DNA of 57,538 nucleotides from Rikenellaceae bacterium (GCA_020860245.1 JAJBUQ010000002.1:1-57538), one strand, 5' to 3'; positions 45,760 to 55,276 are shown, numbered from the stretch's first letter. Program-made: numbers and translations. The notes: a model not told the origin generated them from the letters alone.

Positions 45760-47454
45760 TTATAATTTTATTACAACCGCCTCGAACGGACGGAGGTCAA
45801 TTTTGCCCTTGAGATCTTTTAGTTTGAAGTCGTCGTAATTTTTAAAAATAATATTCGCCGTATCCATGCGGATGCCGGTAGACGATACGGCATGTTTGGG
45901 TGTGAAATTAAGCGAGATTAAATATTTTTCATCTTCGTAAATCCTCATATAACTGTAAGTGTGCATATTTTCTTCATCGAGAAGGATGTATTGGCCATAT
46001 ATCAACGTCTTGTGGTCCTTGTGCAGACGGATAGCCTTACGGAAGAAGTTGAGAATCGAGGAATGATCTTTGTCCTCGTCCTCAGCGTTATATTTTTTAT
46101 AGTTGTCGTTTATTTTTATCCACGGGGTTCCTGTCGTGAAGCCTGCGTTCTGGCTGTGATCCCATTGGAACGGAGTGCGCGCGTTGTCCCGCGAAGTATT
46201 CTTCTGTGCCGCAAGGAATGCCTTGAGGTTGCCGTGAGTCCTGCGTACATGCTCGTAACCGTTGATTGTCGCGATATCCCTGTAATCTTCGATATTGTTG
46301 AATTTAATATTGCTCATTCCTATCTCGTTGCCCTAATACCAAAACGGTATACCACGCATTGTGAGAAGGAATATGGCCAGCATTTTTGCCGACGCTTCGT
46401 GGTATCTGTGTTGGTCGCTTCCGAACCGCGAGATCATCCTCGGTTGGTCGTGATTGCCGAGATATACGGTAGGCCAGCCGGAACCCACCGCATGATCCCA
46501 TTCGGTAAACATCTGCTTAAATTTGACAAGGCTGTAATCTATCCCTGTCGATGGGGCGTCCGGTCCGGTGTAATTGCGTATCTCCGAAGGTCCGAAGTGA
46601 TATATCATCTGCAATTCGTGCCTGTCGGGTTCCACGAATTTGGATGCTTCGCCAGTGCATACCGACAAACCTTCGCCTACAGTCATGATATCGTATTTGG
46701 ACAATACCTCCCTGTTCATCTCCTTAAGATGGGAATGCAGGGTAGGATTGCGCGCGCAGTAATCGAAAATGTAAGGATACATACTTCTGTCTATCTCCGG
46801 AAATTCGGTATCCTTCGATATGTATGATATTGAATCCATTCGGAATCCGTCCACACCCTTGTCGAACCAGAACCGGAGTATCTTATATACCTCCTGTCTC
46901 AGCTTCGGATTCTCCCAATTCAGATCCGGTTGTTTGACCGAGAAATAATGTAAATAATATGAATCGGTCGCCTTGTTGTACTTCCATGCGTTGCCGTCCA
47001 CGTCGAAAAAACTCTCTCTGTAAGCCGGAGTTCCCTTCTCCGCAGGCCACCAGTGATAATAATCGTAATATTTATTGTGGCGTGATCTGCGTGCCTCTAT
47101 AAACCACGGATGTTCGTCGCTGGAGTGATTGATTACGAGATCGAGTATGATTTTAAGTCCGCTCTCGTGGGCCCGTCCTAAAAGCTCCTCAAAATCCTCC
47201 ATCGTACCGAATTCATCCATAATCGCGCAGTAATCGCTCACATCGTAACCGTTATCGTCGTTCGGGGATTTGAAAATCGGATTAAGCCATATTACGTCCA
47301 CCCCTAAACTCCGGATATAATCTATACGGTCGATTATACCTCGCAGATCGCCCACGCCGTCTCCGTCGCTGTCCTGAAAACTTCTCGGATATATCTGATA
47401 CACGACCGCTTCCTTCCACCACGCCTCTTGTGGAAAATTGTTATTTTTATTCAT
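45760..47454 (-). pseudogene. GH13 alpha-glucosidase / oligo-1,6-glucosidase, interrupted by in-frame TAG
   Basis: One frame of 564 residues with a single TAG at 46333-46335 (codon 374). The start is ATG 47454 (MNKNNNFPQEAWWKEAVVYQ). GH13 regions are present: DLVINHSSDEHPWF, the nucleophile Asp207 in GFRMDSI, acid/base Glu261 in TVGEGLSV and Asp336 in YLGNHDQPR. The stop falls in IPFWY-stop-GNEIGM, where the family has Gln (YQGxEIGM), so CAG to TAG is the simplest change. The truncated product would lose the last barrel strand and domain C. Family role: intracellular cleavage of alpha-1,6 or alpha-1,4 glucosides. Everything after the stop is intact, so the change is recent or an error. Confidence 0.88.
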
Positions 47455-47534
47455 AATACATACATCTTTGCGTGGTAAAACTGCCATAATCATACCATAA
47501 TAATGATGATTTTTATGGTTTATTTATTTTTAGC

Positions 47535-47542
47535 TACTTTTG
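47535..47542 (+). promoter_or_regulatory. -7 promoter box for the YjdM gene
   Basis: TACTTTTG fits TAnnTTTG, 20 bp before the ATG at 47563. It supports the downstream start over the TTG or ATG options further upstream. Confidence 0.55.
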
Positions 47543-47562
47543 ACGCAGCTAACACAAATACT

Positions 47563-47889
47563 ATGGATGAAATAAAAAACTGCCCACTGTGTAATTCGGA
47601 GAATACCTATTTTGACGGATCTTTAAATGTATGTCCCGACTGTGCGCACGAATGGAACGACGGGGAATTACCCGAAGATAACAGTATCGCTAAAGATTCG
47701 AACGGAACAGTCCTCGAAGACGGAGATGCCGTAACGGTTATTAAGGACCTTAAAGTCAAAGGTTCTTCAATGGTCATAAAGAGGGGCACAAAAGTAAAGT
47801 CCATAAAACTTACCGACAATCCGGAGGAGGTGGATTGCCGTATAGAAGGGTCGAGCATCGTCCTTAAAACCTGCTTCCTGAAAAAATAA
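47563..47889 (+). CDS. yjdM: Zinc-ribbon alkylphosphonate utilisation-like protein (YjdM/PhnA)
   Basis: 108 aa from ATG 47563 (MDEIKNCPLCNSENTYFDGS). The N-terminal zinc ribbon has CPLC and CPDCAHEW (CxxC...CxxC). The C-terminal SH3-like PhnA domain has LEDGDAVTVIKDLKVKGSS and RGTKVKSIKL. This widespread family was first named for phosphonate use, but its role is unresolved. Divergent from the alpha-glucosidase gene. Length and motifs are normal. Confidence 0.92.
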   Translation: MDEIKNCPLCNSENTYFDGSLNVCPDCAHEWNDGELPEDNSIAKDSNGTVLEDGDAVTVIKDLKVKGSSMVIKRGTKVKSIKLTDNPEEVDCRIEGSSIVLKTCFLKK

Positions 47890-48056
47890 AATATTACTGC
47901 CCTATATTTTTATTGGACGGATTCGTGATATTCTGTTTCAATGTAATATTGGTGAAATCCGTAATTATACCGTTTAATTTCTGTCAATGGCATTATTAAT
48001 GCAGAGAGATTCGGTATGGTTACGGATTTTATAATATCAACCAATAATTCAAAATT

Positions 48057-49088
48057 ATGAGAAAATTATTTTTTACTTTACTATGTGCATGTGCTGCGTG
48101 CTCTTACGGTAATTCTCAACAAGCGCCGGATTATCTTCAGGACCCGCATCTTAGCGTTGGAACAAAGGAATATCTCAAGGTTCTCAATGCAAGCTCTACT
48201 CCGGTAGAATCGCTTGGCGTTCAGGGGGCGAGAAACGTGCTTATAAATGCTCAGAAGGCGGTAAACGTCGATCTCTCAGGTATCGATGAATCTGAAAAAA
48301 CCATCACTGCCGACGGTCACACCATAAAACTCAATATCGTGCGTCCGCAGGGCGTTACCGAAAAACTGCCGGTCTTTATTTTTATCCACGGCGGTGGATG
48401 GGTGCTCGGAGATTACGATACTCACAAACGACTTGTCCGCGACATAGTCGTTGCATCAGGACTCGCATGTGTGTTCGTGAATTACACACCTTCCCCGGAG
48501 GCTAAATTCCCTCAGCCTACGAATGAAATTTATGCAGCTACCAAATGGGTTGCGGAGAATGGAGACGAGATCAATGTGGACGGTAAACGTCTTGCTGTCA
48601 TAGGCAACAGTGTAGGTGGTAACATGACGATGGCGACAGCACTTAATGCGAAAGAAAAAGGAGGTCCTGACATCAAGTGTCTCGTGATGATGTGGCCGGT
48701 AACGGATGCCTCCAAAGACTTCCCGTCGTGGAGGGAGTACGGACAGCAGAGATTCCTTACGTCTTCACTTATGAGTTGGATGTTCGAACAGTATACGTCG
48801 AATCCCAACGATCAGAATGACATACATTTTTCTCCGCTCCGTGCGACTACAGCTCAACTTAGCGGACTTCCTCCGACCCTTATCGAGGTTGCGGAGAATG
48901 ATATCCTTCGCGACGAGGGCGAAGCTATGGGGCGCAAGCTGGATCTTGCAGGAGTTAATGTAACTACGATAAGATTTGATGGAGTTACTCATGACTGGGG
49001 ATTGCTTAACGGATTTGCAAATCTTCCACAGACGAAGTCGCTTGCGATCTTTACAGCTGCATACCTTAACAACTTTATCTGGGATTAA
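48057..49088 (+). CDS. Secreted alpha/beta-hydrolase esterase (hormone-sensitive-lipase type)
   Basis: 343 aa with a signal peptide (LFFTLLCACAACSYGNSQ); AACS could also be a lipobox. The oxyanion motif is IFIHGGGWVLGDYDTH, the nucleophile Ser lies in VIGNSVGGNMTMA, and the acid and His are in NDILRDEGEA and GVTHDWGL. This matches the HSL/acetyl-esterase family; possible substrates are acetylated sugars or short-chain esters. It stands alone, with a terminator about 45 bp downstream. Repeats of TTACGGATTT precede it. Confidence 0.88.
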   Translation: MRKLFFTLLCACAACSYGNSQQAPDYLQDPHLSVGTKEYLKVLNASSTPVESLGVQGARNVLINAQKAVNVDLSGIDESEKTITADGHTIKLNIVRPQGVTEKLPVFIFIHGGGWVLGDYDTHKRLVRDIVVASGLACVFVNYTPSPEAKFPQPTNEIYAATKWVAENGDEINVDGKRLAVIGNSVGGNMTMATALNAKEKGGPDIKCLVMMWPVTDASKDFPSWREYGQQRFLTSSLMSWMFEQYTSNPNDQNDIHFSPLRATTAQLSGLPPTLIEVAENDILRDEGEAMGRKLDLAGVNVTTIRFDGVTHDWGLLNGFANLPQTKSLAIFTAAYLNNFIWD

Positions 49089-49131
49089 ATATGTCGAGAT
49101 ATAGATAATTAATTGTCTATAAAATGTAAAT

Positions 49132-49164
49132 AAAGGAACGGGGTTATCAACAATCCGTTCCTTT
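49132..49164. terminator. Terminator between the esterase and the TonB receptor
   Basis: AAAGGAACGG (49132-49141) pairs perfectly with CCGTTCCTTT (49155-49164) around a 13-nt loop. It lies between convergent genes and may serve both. Confidence 0.8.
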
Positions 49165-49196
49165 ATGTTTATAACATTGTTAATATAATAGCTCTG

Positions 49197-51497
49197 TCAG
49201 AGCGAAAATTTTACCCCGAAAAAGTACATTCTCGGGAATGACGGACCGTAGACATAACCCGCGTCCTTGAATGGTCCCCGGTCGATATCCTTCTGGAACT
49301 GGTCGAAGATATTCTTTATGCCTGCATTGAGTTCGATGTCGCAGAATCCCGATAAACGGAATGTATAGGCGAATCGTATTCCAATGTCGATAAAACCTCT
49401 CGTTTTTTTCTCGGTATCTTCTTCGATATAACCTGTGTTATGCTGAACAAGCATGGAACCGGTATAATTGCTGAACAGCGAGGCGTCAAAATTCTTGGTT
49501 ATATTGAAGTTCGCAGTCATATAGCCGTAATGATCCGGAGAGCGGAACATGGTCTTCTGGGCAGGGAGATTTTCATCTTCCGACCACCGGAACGGATCCT
49601 TATATCTGCTCTTCTGAAATGTGTATCCTGCCTGAATATCCACAAGGCCCGGAAGTGCTGCGCGAAGTTCCAGATTGACTCCTTTAACCGTTGCACCGGA
49701 AGCGTTCTCGCGCAATAAAAGAAGGTTCCCTTGTGCGTCTTCACCGTTCTGGACCAAAGTAAATACATCGTTGAGAATCGTGTAAAATCCCTCGATGAGC
49801 AAATTTGTCTGCCAACTTCCGAAATTTTTATAAAGGTCTGCAGAAGCGCTTATACTGTGGGAGTATTCCGGTTTAAGATCCGGGTCGAGTTCGATTATCG
49901 TAACCTCACCGCCCACTGCATCCACGTGCAGATCTTCATCATACGCCTGAGGTGCGCGGTATCCGCTGGAATAGCTGACACGGAATCCTGCATATTCCGA
50001 AGGGCTGTAACGAACGTTGGCACGCGGATTAAACACTGCGTTCTTCATCATATTATGTTTGTCGAGCCGCCCTCCGATAAGAACGCTGTATTTATCAGTG
50101 CTCCACTCATTCTGAAAGTAGCCCCCTATAATATTCGTATTCTGTTTAAAGTCTCGTCCGTATCCGAGTATCCGGTCGTGAAGATCGTTATGCGTGAACT
50201 CCACCCCTACGGTAAAATCGGATGGGCTGAATATTACGTTATCGAACAGTATCGTATACTGCGAACCTGCGACAAAGGTCAGATCTTTGGTATTACCGTA
50301 AGCGTCCGGATTCATCTGGGTTCCGAAGTAACTATCCCTGTCTACCTTTTGTGCGGACGAATATAAGTTTAAACGATGACGGTAATCCGCAGTGTTCCAA
50401 CTGTAAGTAATACCGCCTCCGTCAATCTTGTGGTCGAGTTGTTCTGCGATCTCCGCCTCGTGGGGAGGATTGCCGAAGTTGTCGCCACCTCGCCGGAATT
50501 CGTGGATATGGTGGTATTCCGCTGTAAGTTTGGAATAATTGCTAAGTTTATAATATCCCCTGAATCCTATTGTTTCCAGACTGATTTTAGGTATCTCCGA
50601 AAATCCGTCCCCGTTGCGGTCGTATGGATTCCTGTCACGAATTATCCCGAAGAGATGGATTCCTGCTCTGTAATCGTCCGAGACAAACGATCCGTTAAAG
50701 GCGGTATTCACGTCCCATGTATTCTTGTCGGTAACTCCGGTATTGTTCGATACCGATACGGAATTCCTCAGAGGTTCTTTGGTAATGATATTAACCACGC
50801 CTCCGATAGCGTTGGCTCCGAATAAGGCAGAGCCTCCTCCGCGTATTACCTCTATTCTTTCGACCATGGACACAGGCAGTTGTTCCAGTCCGTAGACAGC
50901 TGCAAGCGAACTGAATACAGGCCTGCTGTCGATGAGTATCTGGGAATATTGTCCGTCGAGGCCGTTTATGCGGAGCTGGGTCGTTCCGCAGTTCGAGCAG
51001 CTATTCTCGACGCGGAGTCCGGGCTGAAAGTTGAGGGTCTCGGTAAGATTGTTCGAGGAGGTGCGCTCGAATATCTGCGTGGACATAACATTGACAATTG
51101 TGGATGCCGATTTTTTATCGGTCTCGTTCCTGCTCGCGGTTACCACGACCGCGTCCATCATTACAGCTGCTTCTTCCAGTTCGAAATTTATTTCGAACGT
51201 GGTGTTTGGAGTTATGGTTACGGTTTTTTCCTGAGGCTTATATCCGATCGAGGATGCTGTGAGAACAATTTCTCCTTCCGGAAGATTTTTCAGAAAGTAA
51301 TGTCCTGTTGCATCTGTAACGGTGCCTATCGTAGTTCCGTTCACTGCGATCGAGATATACGGCAAATGGTCGTGGCTTCCTGATTTGACGACATGTCCCG
51401 TTATATTTGCGTCGATATTCTGTCTTCTTGGTGTCTGGGCGGAGAGAATGCCCGGTAACAGGAACACAATAAGTATTCCCATATATATTGATTTCAT
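49197..51497 (-). CDS. TonB-dependent receptor with CxxC plug, putative metal or cofactor uptake
   Basis: 766 aa. Signal peptide LIVFLLPGILSAQ; a carboxypeptidase-regulatory-like domain at about 30-110 (NITGHVVKSGSHDHLPYISI); plug at about 130-235 (TETLNFQPGLRVENS, MVERIEVIRGGGSALFGANA); barrel ending FFGVKFSL. It is much shorter than SusC and has no SusD partner. The plug has Cys167 and Cys170 in NSCSNCG, and the regulatory domain includes HDH, both suggesting soft-metal binding. A His-rich small membrane protein is 72 bp upstream. I infer zinc, copper or nickel import; cofactor uptake is an alternative. Confidence 0.85.
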   Translation of the reverse strand: MKSIYMGILIVFLLPGILSAQTPRRQNIDANITGHVVKSGSHDHLPYISIAVNGTTIGTVTDATGHYFLKNLPEGEIVLTASSIGYKPQEKTVTITPNTTFEINFELEEAAVMMDAVVVTASRNETDKKSASTIVNVMSTQIFERTSSNNLTETLNFQPGLRVENSCSNCGTTQLRINGLDGQYSQILIDSRPVFSSLAAVYGLEQLPVSMVERIEVIRGGGSALFGANAIGGVVNIITKEPLRNSVSVSNNTGVTDKNTWDVNTAFNGSFVSDDYRAGIHLFGIIRDRNPYDRNGDGFSEIPKISLETIGFRGYYKLSNYSKLTAEYHHIHEFRRGGDNFGNPPHEAEIAEQLDHKIDGGGITYSWNTADYRHRLNLYSSAQKVDRDSYFGTQMNPDAYGNTKDLTFVAGSQYTILFDNVIFSPSDFTVGVEFTHNDLHDRILGYGRDFKQNTNIIGGYFQNEWSTDKYSVLIGGRLDKHNMMKNAVFNPRANVRYSPSEYAGFRVSYSSGYRAPQAYDEDLHVDAVGGEVTIIELDPDLKPEYSHSISASADLYKNFGSWQTNLLIEGFYTILNDVFTLVQNGEDAQGNLLLLRENASGATVKGVNLELRAALPGLVDIQAGYTFQKSRYKDPFRWSEDENLPAQKTMFRSPDHYGYMTANFNITKNFDASLFSNYTGSMLVQHNTGYIEEDTEKKTRGFIDIGIRFAYTFRLSGFCDIELNAGIKNIFDQFQKDIDRGPFKDAGYVYGPSFPRMYFFGVKFSL

Positions 51498-51569
51498 ACG
51501 GCGATTAAAATTTAAAATAAGACTAACGGCTCCGCGGTTAGAAGCGGAGTAAGATTGAAATAATAGATT

Positions 51570-51926
51570 TTACGCCGTATAAGGAGGCCCCCGCAGGGTG
51601 ACTGTACGCTGTATCACGGAAGATATCCCAGTGTCTGAAGCTATACACTTAATATGGACTCCTTCGGACAATATTGATTTAAATCCGAGAACCACAGCAA
51701 TCACCGCTACAAACGTGAGTATTAGGTTAATTGCATTCAGTTCCACACTTGTGTGAGTGTGATCCGGATTATCAGGGCTTCCTGTATAAGGGTGGGAGTG
51801 GGTTATGGTTACACCGTTTATAACGTGTGTATGGGGGAACATGGTAATACCGCTGAAATACCCGATGAAGAGAATCAGCAGTAATGACGATAATATATTC
51901 TTAAAATATTTTTCCCCCAGATCCAT
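51570..51926 (-). CDS. His-rich small membrane protein preceding the TonB receptor
   Basis: 118 aa. Two predicted helices (ILSSLLLILFIGYFSGITMF and INLILTFVAVIAVVLGF) flank an exposed loop with PHTHVINGVTITHSHPYTG and PDHTHTS, giving seven histidines in about thirty residues. A basic tail follows. Such loops bind zinc, nickel or copper. It is the first gene of a two-gene unit with the TonB receptor. No named domain was recognised; metal capture or handover in the periplasm is inference. Confidence 0.7.
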   Translation of the reverse strand: MDLGEKYFKNILSSLLLILFIGYFSGITMFPHTHVINGVTITHSHPYTGSPDNPDHTHTSVELNAINLILTFVAVIAVVLGFKSILSEGVHIKCIASDTGISSVIQRTVTLRGPPYTA

Positions 51927-51935
51927 TTTATTTTA

Positions 51936-51943
51936 CAAATATA
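51936..51943 (-). promoter_or_regulatory. -7 box for the His-rich/TonB pair
   Basis: Minus-strand TATATTTG fits TAnnTTTG. It is only about 10 bp before the ATG, so the mRNA would have almost no leader; another promoter further upstream is possible. Confidence 0.4.
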
Positions 51944-51978
51944 TGTTCGATTACTATTTATCATATAAATAACCGATT

Positions 51979-52000
51979 AACTTTACATTAGAATAAAGTT
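51979..52000. promoter_or_regulatory. Inverted repeat between the metal-uptake pair and GH28
   Basis: AACTTTA (51979-51985) and TAAAGTT (51994-52000) form a perfect 7-8-7 inverted repeat in the divergent region. Size and symmetry suit a Fur/Zur/PerR-type dimer, but the sequence does not match a Fur box I know. Confidence 0.45.
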
Positions 52001-52040
52001 TATCAGGCGGTCCCGTTTTTAAAAAAGACTTATTTATATT

Positions 52041-52048
52041 TATCTTTG
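52041..52048 (+). promoter_or_regulatory. -7 promoter box for the GH28/deacetylase pair
   Basis: TATCTTTG, exact TAnnTTTG, about 82 bp before the GH28 ATG. The leader between contains a 10-bp AT-only-weak hairpin (ATCATTTATT at 52059-52068 with 52083-52092). Confidence 0.5.
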
Positions 52049-52129
52049 ATCGCTAAATATCATTTATTTGTTAAAATTATTTAATAAATGATGACTTTGA
52101 AATAAGATTATTAATAATTATAGATTTAT

Positions 52130-53518
52130 ATGAAGTTCGATTTTCTGAAAAAAGTTTTATCTGTGTGGGCCTGTGGTTTGATGGCCTTGGGTGCGGCCGC
52201 GGCAAATTATGAAATAATAAATGTGGAGGCGCCGTTTCAAATGGATCCTATAAAGATTTTTATATATCCCGACAGGGATTTTAATATAAAGGACTACGGG
52301 GCTGTCGAGGGTGGAAAGGTTAAAAATACTCAGGCCATTGCCGACGCGATCGAGGCATGCAGCAGAGCCGGAGGAGGAAGGGTTATTGTCCCTGCCGGAA
52401 CGTGGCTTACAGGTCCCGTACATTTTAAAAGTAATGTGAACCTACATTTACAGGAAGATGCGGTCCTAAGATTTACTGACGATCCGAACGATTATCTTCC
52501 CGCGGTCATGACCTCGTGGGAGGGAATGGAGTGCTTCAACTATTCGCCTTTGGTCTATGCGTTCGAGTGTGAAAATGTGGCGATTACCGGTTCAGGTACA
52601 TTGAATGCCGTTTTGGATACTTGGAGAAAGTGGTTCCCGCGTCCGCAGCCTCACCTGAATGCCCTGAAGCAGCTCTACGCGATGGCTTCTACCGATGTTC
52701 CCGTGGAGGACCGTCAGATGGCGAAGGGAGAGAACAACTTACGTCCTCATCTTATCCACTTCAATCGCTGCAATAACGTTCTTCTCGACGGATTCAAGAT
52801 CAGGAACAGCCCCTTCTGGACTATCCATATTTATATGTGTGACGGAGGTGTGGCTCGTAACCTCGATGTCAGGGCTCACGGGCACAACAACGACGGAATA
52901 GACCTCGAGATGACGCGCAACTTCCTTGTCGAGGATTGCGTATTCGACCAGGGGGATGACGCTGTTGTTATAAAGGCAGGACGGAATAGAGATGCATGGA
53001 GACTCGACACGCCTACCGAAAATATTGTTATACGCAACTGTACCATCCTTACCGGACATACTTTGCTGGGAATAGGCAGTGAAATATCCGGAGGTATAAG
53101 GAATATATATATGCACGACTGCAAGGCTCCAAATTCCGTCCACAGGGTATATTTTATTAAAACAAATCACAGAAGAGGCGCATTCGTAGAGAATATATTC
53201 ATGGAAAATATAGAAACCGGAAGCGCGCAGAGAGTGTTCGAGATCGATACCGAAGTCCTGTATCAATGGAAGGATCTGGTTCCGACGTATGAAGAGAGGA
53301 TAACGAAGATCGAAAATATTTATATGAATAATGTAAAGTGCGAAAATGTAGACGCAATCTATGAAATAAAAGGGAATGCCAAACTTCCTGTTAAGAATGT
53401 GGAGTTAAAGAATATTCATGTTAATAAAGTAAATAAATTCGTGAATAGAGTTAATAATGCGCAAGATATATTTACTGAAAATATTACCTATACGGAAATC
53501 TCCGCACCTTCGGAATAA
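52130..53518 (+). CDS. Glycoside hydrolase family 28 (polygalacturonase-like)
   Basis: 462 aa with a signal peptide (VWACGLMALGAAAANYE). The N-terminal FNIKDYGAVEGGKVKNTQAI and GGGRVIVPAGTWLTGPVHF are GH28 hallmarks. Catalytic aspartates are likely Asp255 in NNDGID and Asp276/Asp277 in QGDDAVVIKAG, with His310 in TGHTLLGIGSE and Lys344 in YFIKT. The usual GHG is GHT here, as in other exo-acting Bacteroidota members (my recollection). Inverting hydrolysis of pectin alpha-1,4-galacturonans or rhamnogalacturonan is expected, in the periplasm or at the surface. The deacetylase ATG is 8 bp after its stop. Confidence 0.9.
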   Translation: MKFDFLKKVLSVWACGLMALGAAAANYEIINVEAPFQMDPIKIFIYPDRDFNIKDYGAVEGGKVKNTQAIADAIEACSRAGGGRVIVPAGTWLTGPVHFKSNVNLHLQEDAVLRFTDDPNDYLPAVMTSWEGMECFNYSPLVYAFECENVAITGSGTLNAVLDTWRKWFPRPQPHLNALKQLYAMASTDVPVEDRQMAKGENNLRPHLIHFNRCNNVLLDGFKIRNSPFWTIHIYMCDGGVARNLDVRAHGHNNDGIDLEMTRNFLVEDCVFDQGDDAVVIKAGRNRDAWRLDTPTENIVIRNCTILTGHTLLGIGSEISGGIRNIYMHDCKAPNSVHRVYFIKTNHRRGAFVENIFMENIETGSAQRVFEIDTEVLYQWKDLVPTYEERITKIENIYMNNVKCENVDAIYEIKGNAKLPVKNVELKNIHVNKVNKFVNRVNNAQDIFTENITYTEISAPSE

Positions 53519-53525
53519 ACTGACT

Positions 53526-54482
53526 ATGTTTATGAAAAAAATACTTATCACAGTTTTATTGGCAGTTTACGGATTATCCGTCTCTGCCGTAGATATATAT
53601 GTTGCAAAATACAGGGACGATAAAGAAGCTGCCATAAGTTATACATTCGACGACGGACTTGCGGAGTATTATACAATGGCTGCTCCGGAGTTGGAGAAAA
53701 GAGGCTTGCTCGCTACATTTTGGATCAACGGAAGTAAAATAAACGAGGATCCGGATAATATAATGGATACTACGAGAATGACATGGGCACAATTGAAAGA
53801 GATGGCTGATGCCGGACACGAGATATCCAACCATGGGTGGGCGCATAAAAACTTCGGAAGACACTCCGAGGAAGAGATCAGGGAGGATATTTATAAAAAC
53901 GATAGCGCCATATTCGTTAATATCGGTAAAATGCCTGTAACGTTTTGCTATCCTAATAATGCGCGTCCGAGAGATAAGATGTGCCTCGCTACCGAGGGGC
54001 GCGTTGGAACGCGTACCGAACAGCGTTCGATAGGAAGTAAGGCAACACCGGACGATTTGGAAAAATGGGTAGAGACGCTTATTGATAATAACGATTGGGG
54101 AGTCGGAATGACTCATGGCTTGACTTATGGATATGACGCATTCGGTAATCCCGATATTTTATGGGAGCATCTCGATAAAGTCAAGGAGCAGGAAGACCGT
54201 ATATGGGTAGGAACATTCGAAGAAATCGCCGCATATACATTCGAACAACAGAATATAAAACTGGATATTACGGAAGAGAGGAATGCTATCAAGATAGAAC
54301 CTGTTCTGGATCTCGATAAGGAGTTATTCAAGGAACAATTGACCATGGTCGTCGTACAACAGGGGATAAATAGAATATCGGTTAAACAGGGAAATAAAAA
54401 TATTCCGGTAAAAATTCAGGAGGATAAGGTATTGTTCGATTTCGATCCGTATGGTGGAATTATTGAAGTTAAAATAAAGTAA
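53526..54482 (+). CDS. Polysaccharide deacetylase (NodB / CE4-like)
   Basis: The ATG at 53526, or 53532, gives signal peptide MFMKKILITVLLAVYGLSVS and about 318 aa. Motif 1 is YTFDDG with Asp42 and Asp43; motif 2 is SNHGWAH with His103 and His107, completing the metal triad. Motif 3 is altered to CYPNNARPRDKM instead of RxPxG. The C-terminal 80 residues are an extra beta domain (VDIRVV-like strands). It removes N- or O-acetyl groups from glycans; the coupled GH28 suggests acetylated pectin, though other targets are open. Ends with a terminator. Confidence 0.85.
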   Translation: MFMKKILITVLLAVYGLSVSAVDIYVAKYRDDKEAAISYTFDDGLAEYYTMAAPELEKRGLLATFWINGSKINEDPDNIMDTTRMTWAQLKEMADAGHEISNHGWAHKNFGRHSEEEIREDIYKNDSAIFVNIGKMPVTFCYPNNARPRDKMCLATEGRVGTRTEQRSIGSKATPDDLEKWVETLIDNNDWGVGMTHGLTYGYDAFGNPDILWEHLDKVKEQEDRIWVGTFEEIAAYTFEQQNIKLDITEERNAIKIEPVLDLDKELFKEQLTMVVVQQGINRISVKQGNKNIPVKIQEDKVLFDFDPYGGIIEVKIK

Positions 54483-54549
54483 TTTTTCCCCCTTGCGGAG
54501 GTATCGATCCTCGTTAGATTTTATTCTATTGCGATAAAAAGAATTAATA

Positions 54550-54575
54550 AAGCCTGTCTCTTAAACGACAGGCTT
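54550..54575. terminator. Terminator after the deacetylase gene
   Basis: AAGCCTGTC (54550-54558) pairs with GACAGGCTT (54567-54575), an 8-nt loop between, in T/A-rich surroundings. It may serve both convergent units. Confidence 0.75.
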
Positions 54576-54602
54576 ATTAATGTAATCCGATTTACTAATT
54601 AA

Positions 54603-55267
54603 TTATTCTTTTCTTACCCATAAACGTCTGTTCTTTTGAAATTTAACTTCATGGAAGAGAGTACGTAATAATTCCAGACTCTGAGGCGCCTGCTTTTGAG
54701 CCTCTTTCGAATGACCTGATAAATTGAAATAATCGTCGCCCCCAAATGGATAATATGTTGTGTAAATGTATTTTACATTACTTTCAACACAAGATTTCAG
54801 CATATCGAGAGGATCGTCCAAATGCTCCAGTACTTCTCCGAAAATTGCTAATCCGATATTCTCGGTAACATCCGGATAATGTACACGGGCATAAAATTTT
54901 TTATGGGGGATATTATATTTTGTCAGTCTAAACGATGCAAAATCGACATATTCCTTAAAATCACAAATAGATATTTCGGAACTTAACATTCCGAAAAAAT
55001 ACCCGAAATCCGATACTGAACACCCGAAATCCAGTACGGCGAGGTCTTTAAAATCGACCGTAGGCTTTAAATATTGGTAAATCTCGTAACAGCACTGATA
55101 GGCGTCATAGTGTCGTTGATTATTTTATGGAAGTGGAGGGATTACTAACTTCGCTCTTAGGTCCCTTTATATCCTGGCAATTTTGCAAAACGGACTTAAA
55201 ATGCAAATCCTTCAGATTTATTTTTATTACCTTATAAACCTTTAGAAATAAATTAGATGGCCCTTAT
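54603..55267 (-). pseudogene. SAM-dependent methyltransferase remnant, frameshifted and lacking a start
   Basis: Downstream frame: motif I VLDFGCSVSDFGYFFG, an ICDF motif II, and LAIFGEVLEHLDDPLDML (motif IV), typical of class I methyltransferases. This frame is open from 55124 but its only ATG (54989) falls after motif I. Another frame, 55267 to 55128, encodes about 46 plausible residues (INLKDLHFKSVLQ, GPKSEVSNPSTSI) and would join at an AAAA run near 55126; one base is out. No ATG is found at its beginning, which abuts the tRNA terminator. So I read it as a decayed or truncated gene. Role unknown; sugar or O-antigen methylation is possible. Confidence 0.6.
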
Positions 55268-55276
55268 GAAAAATAA

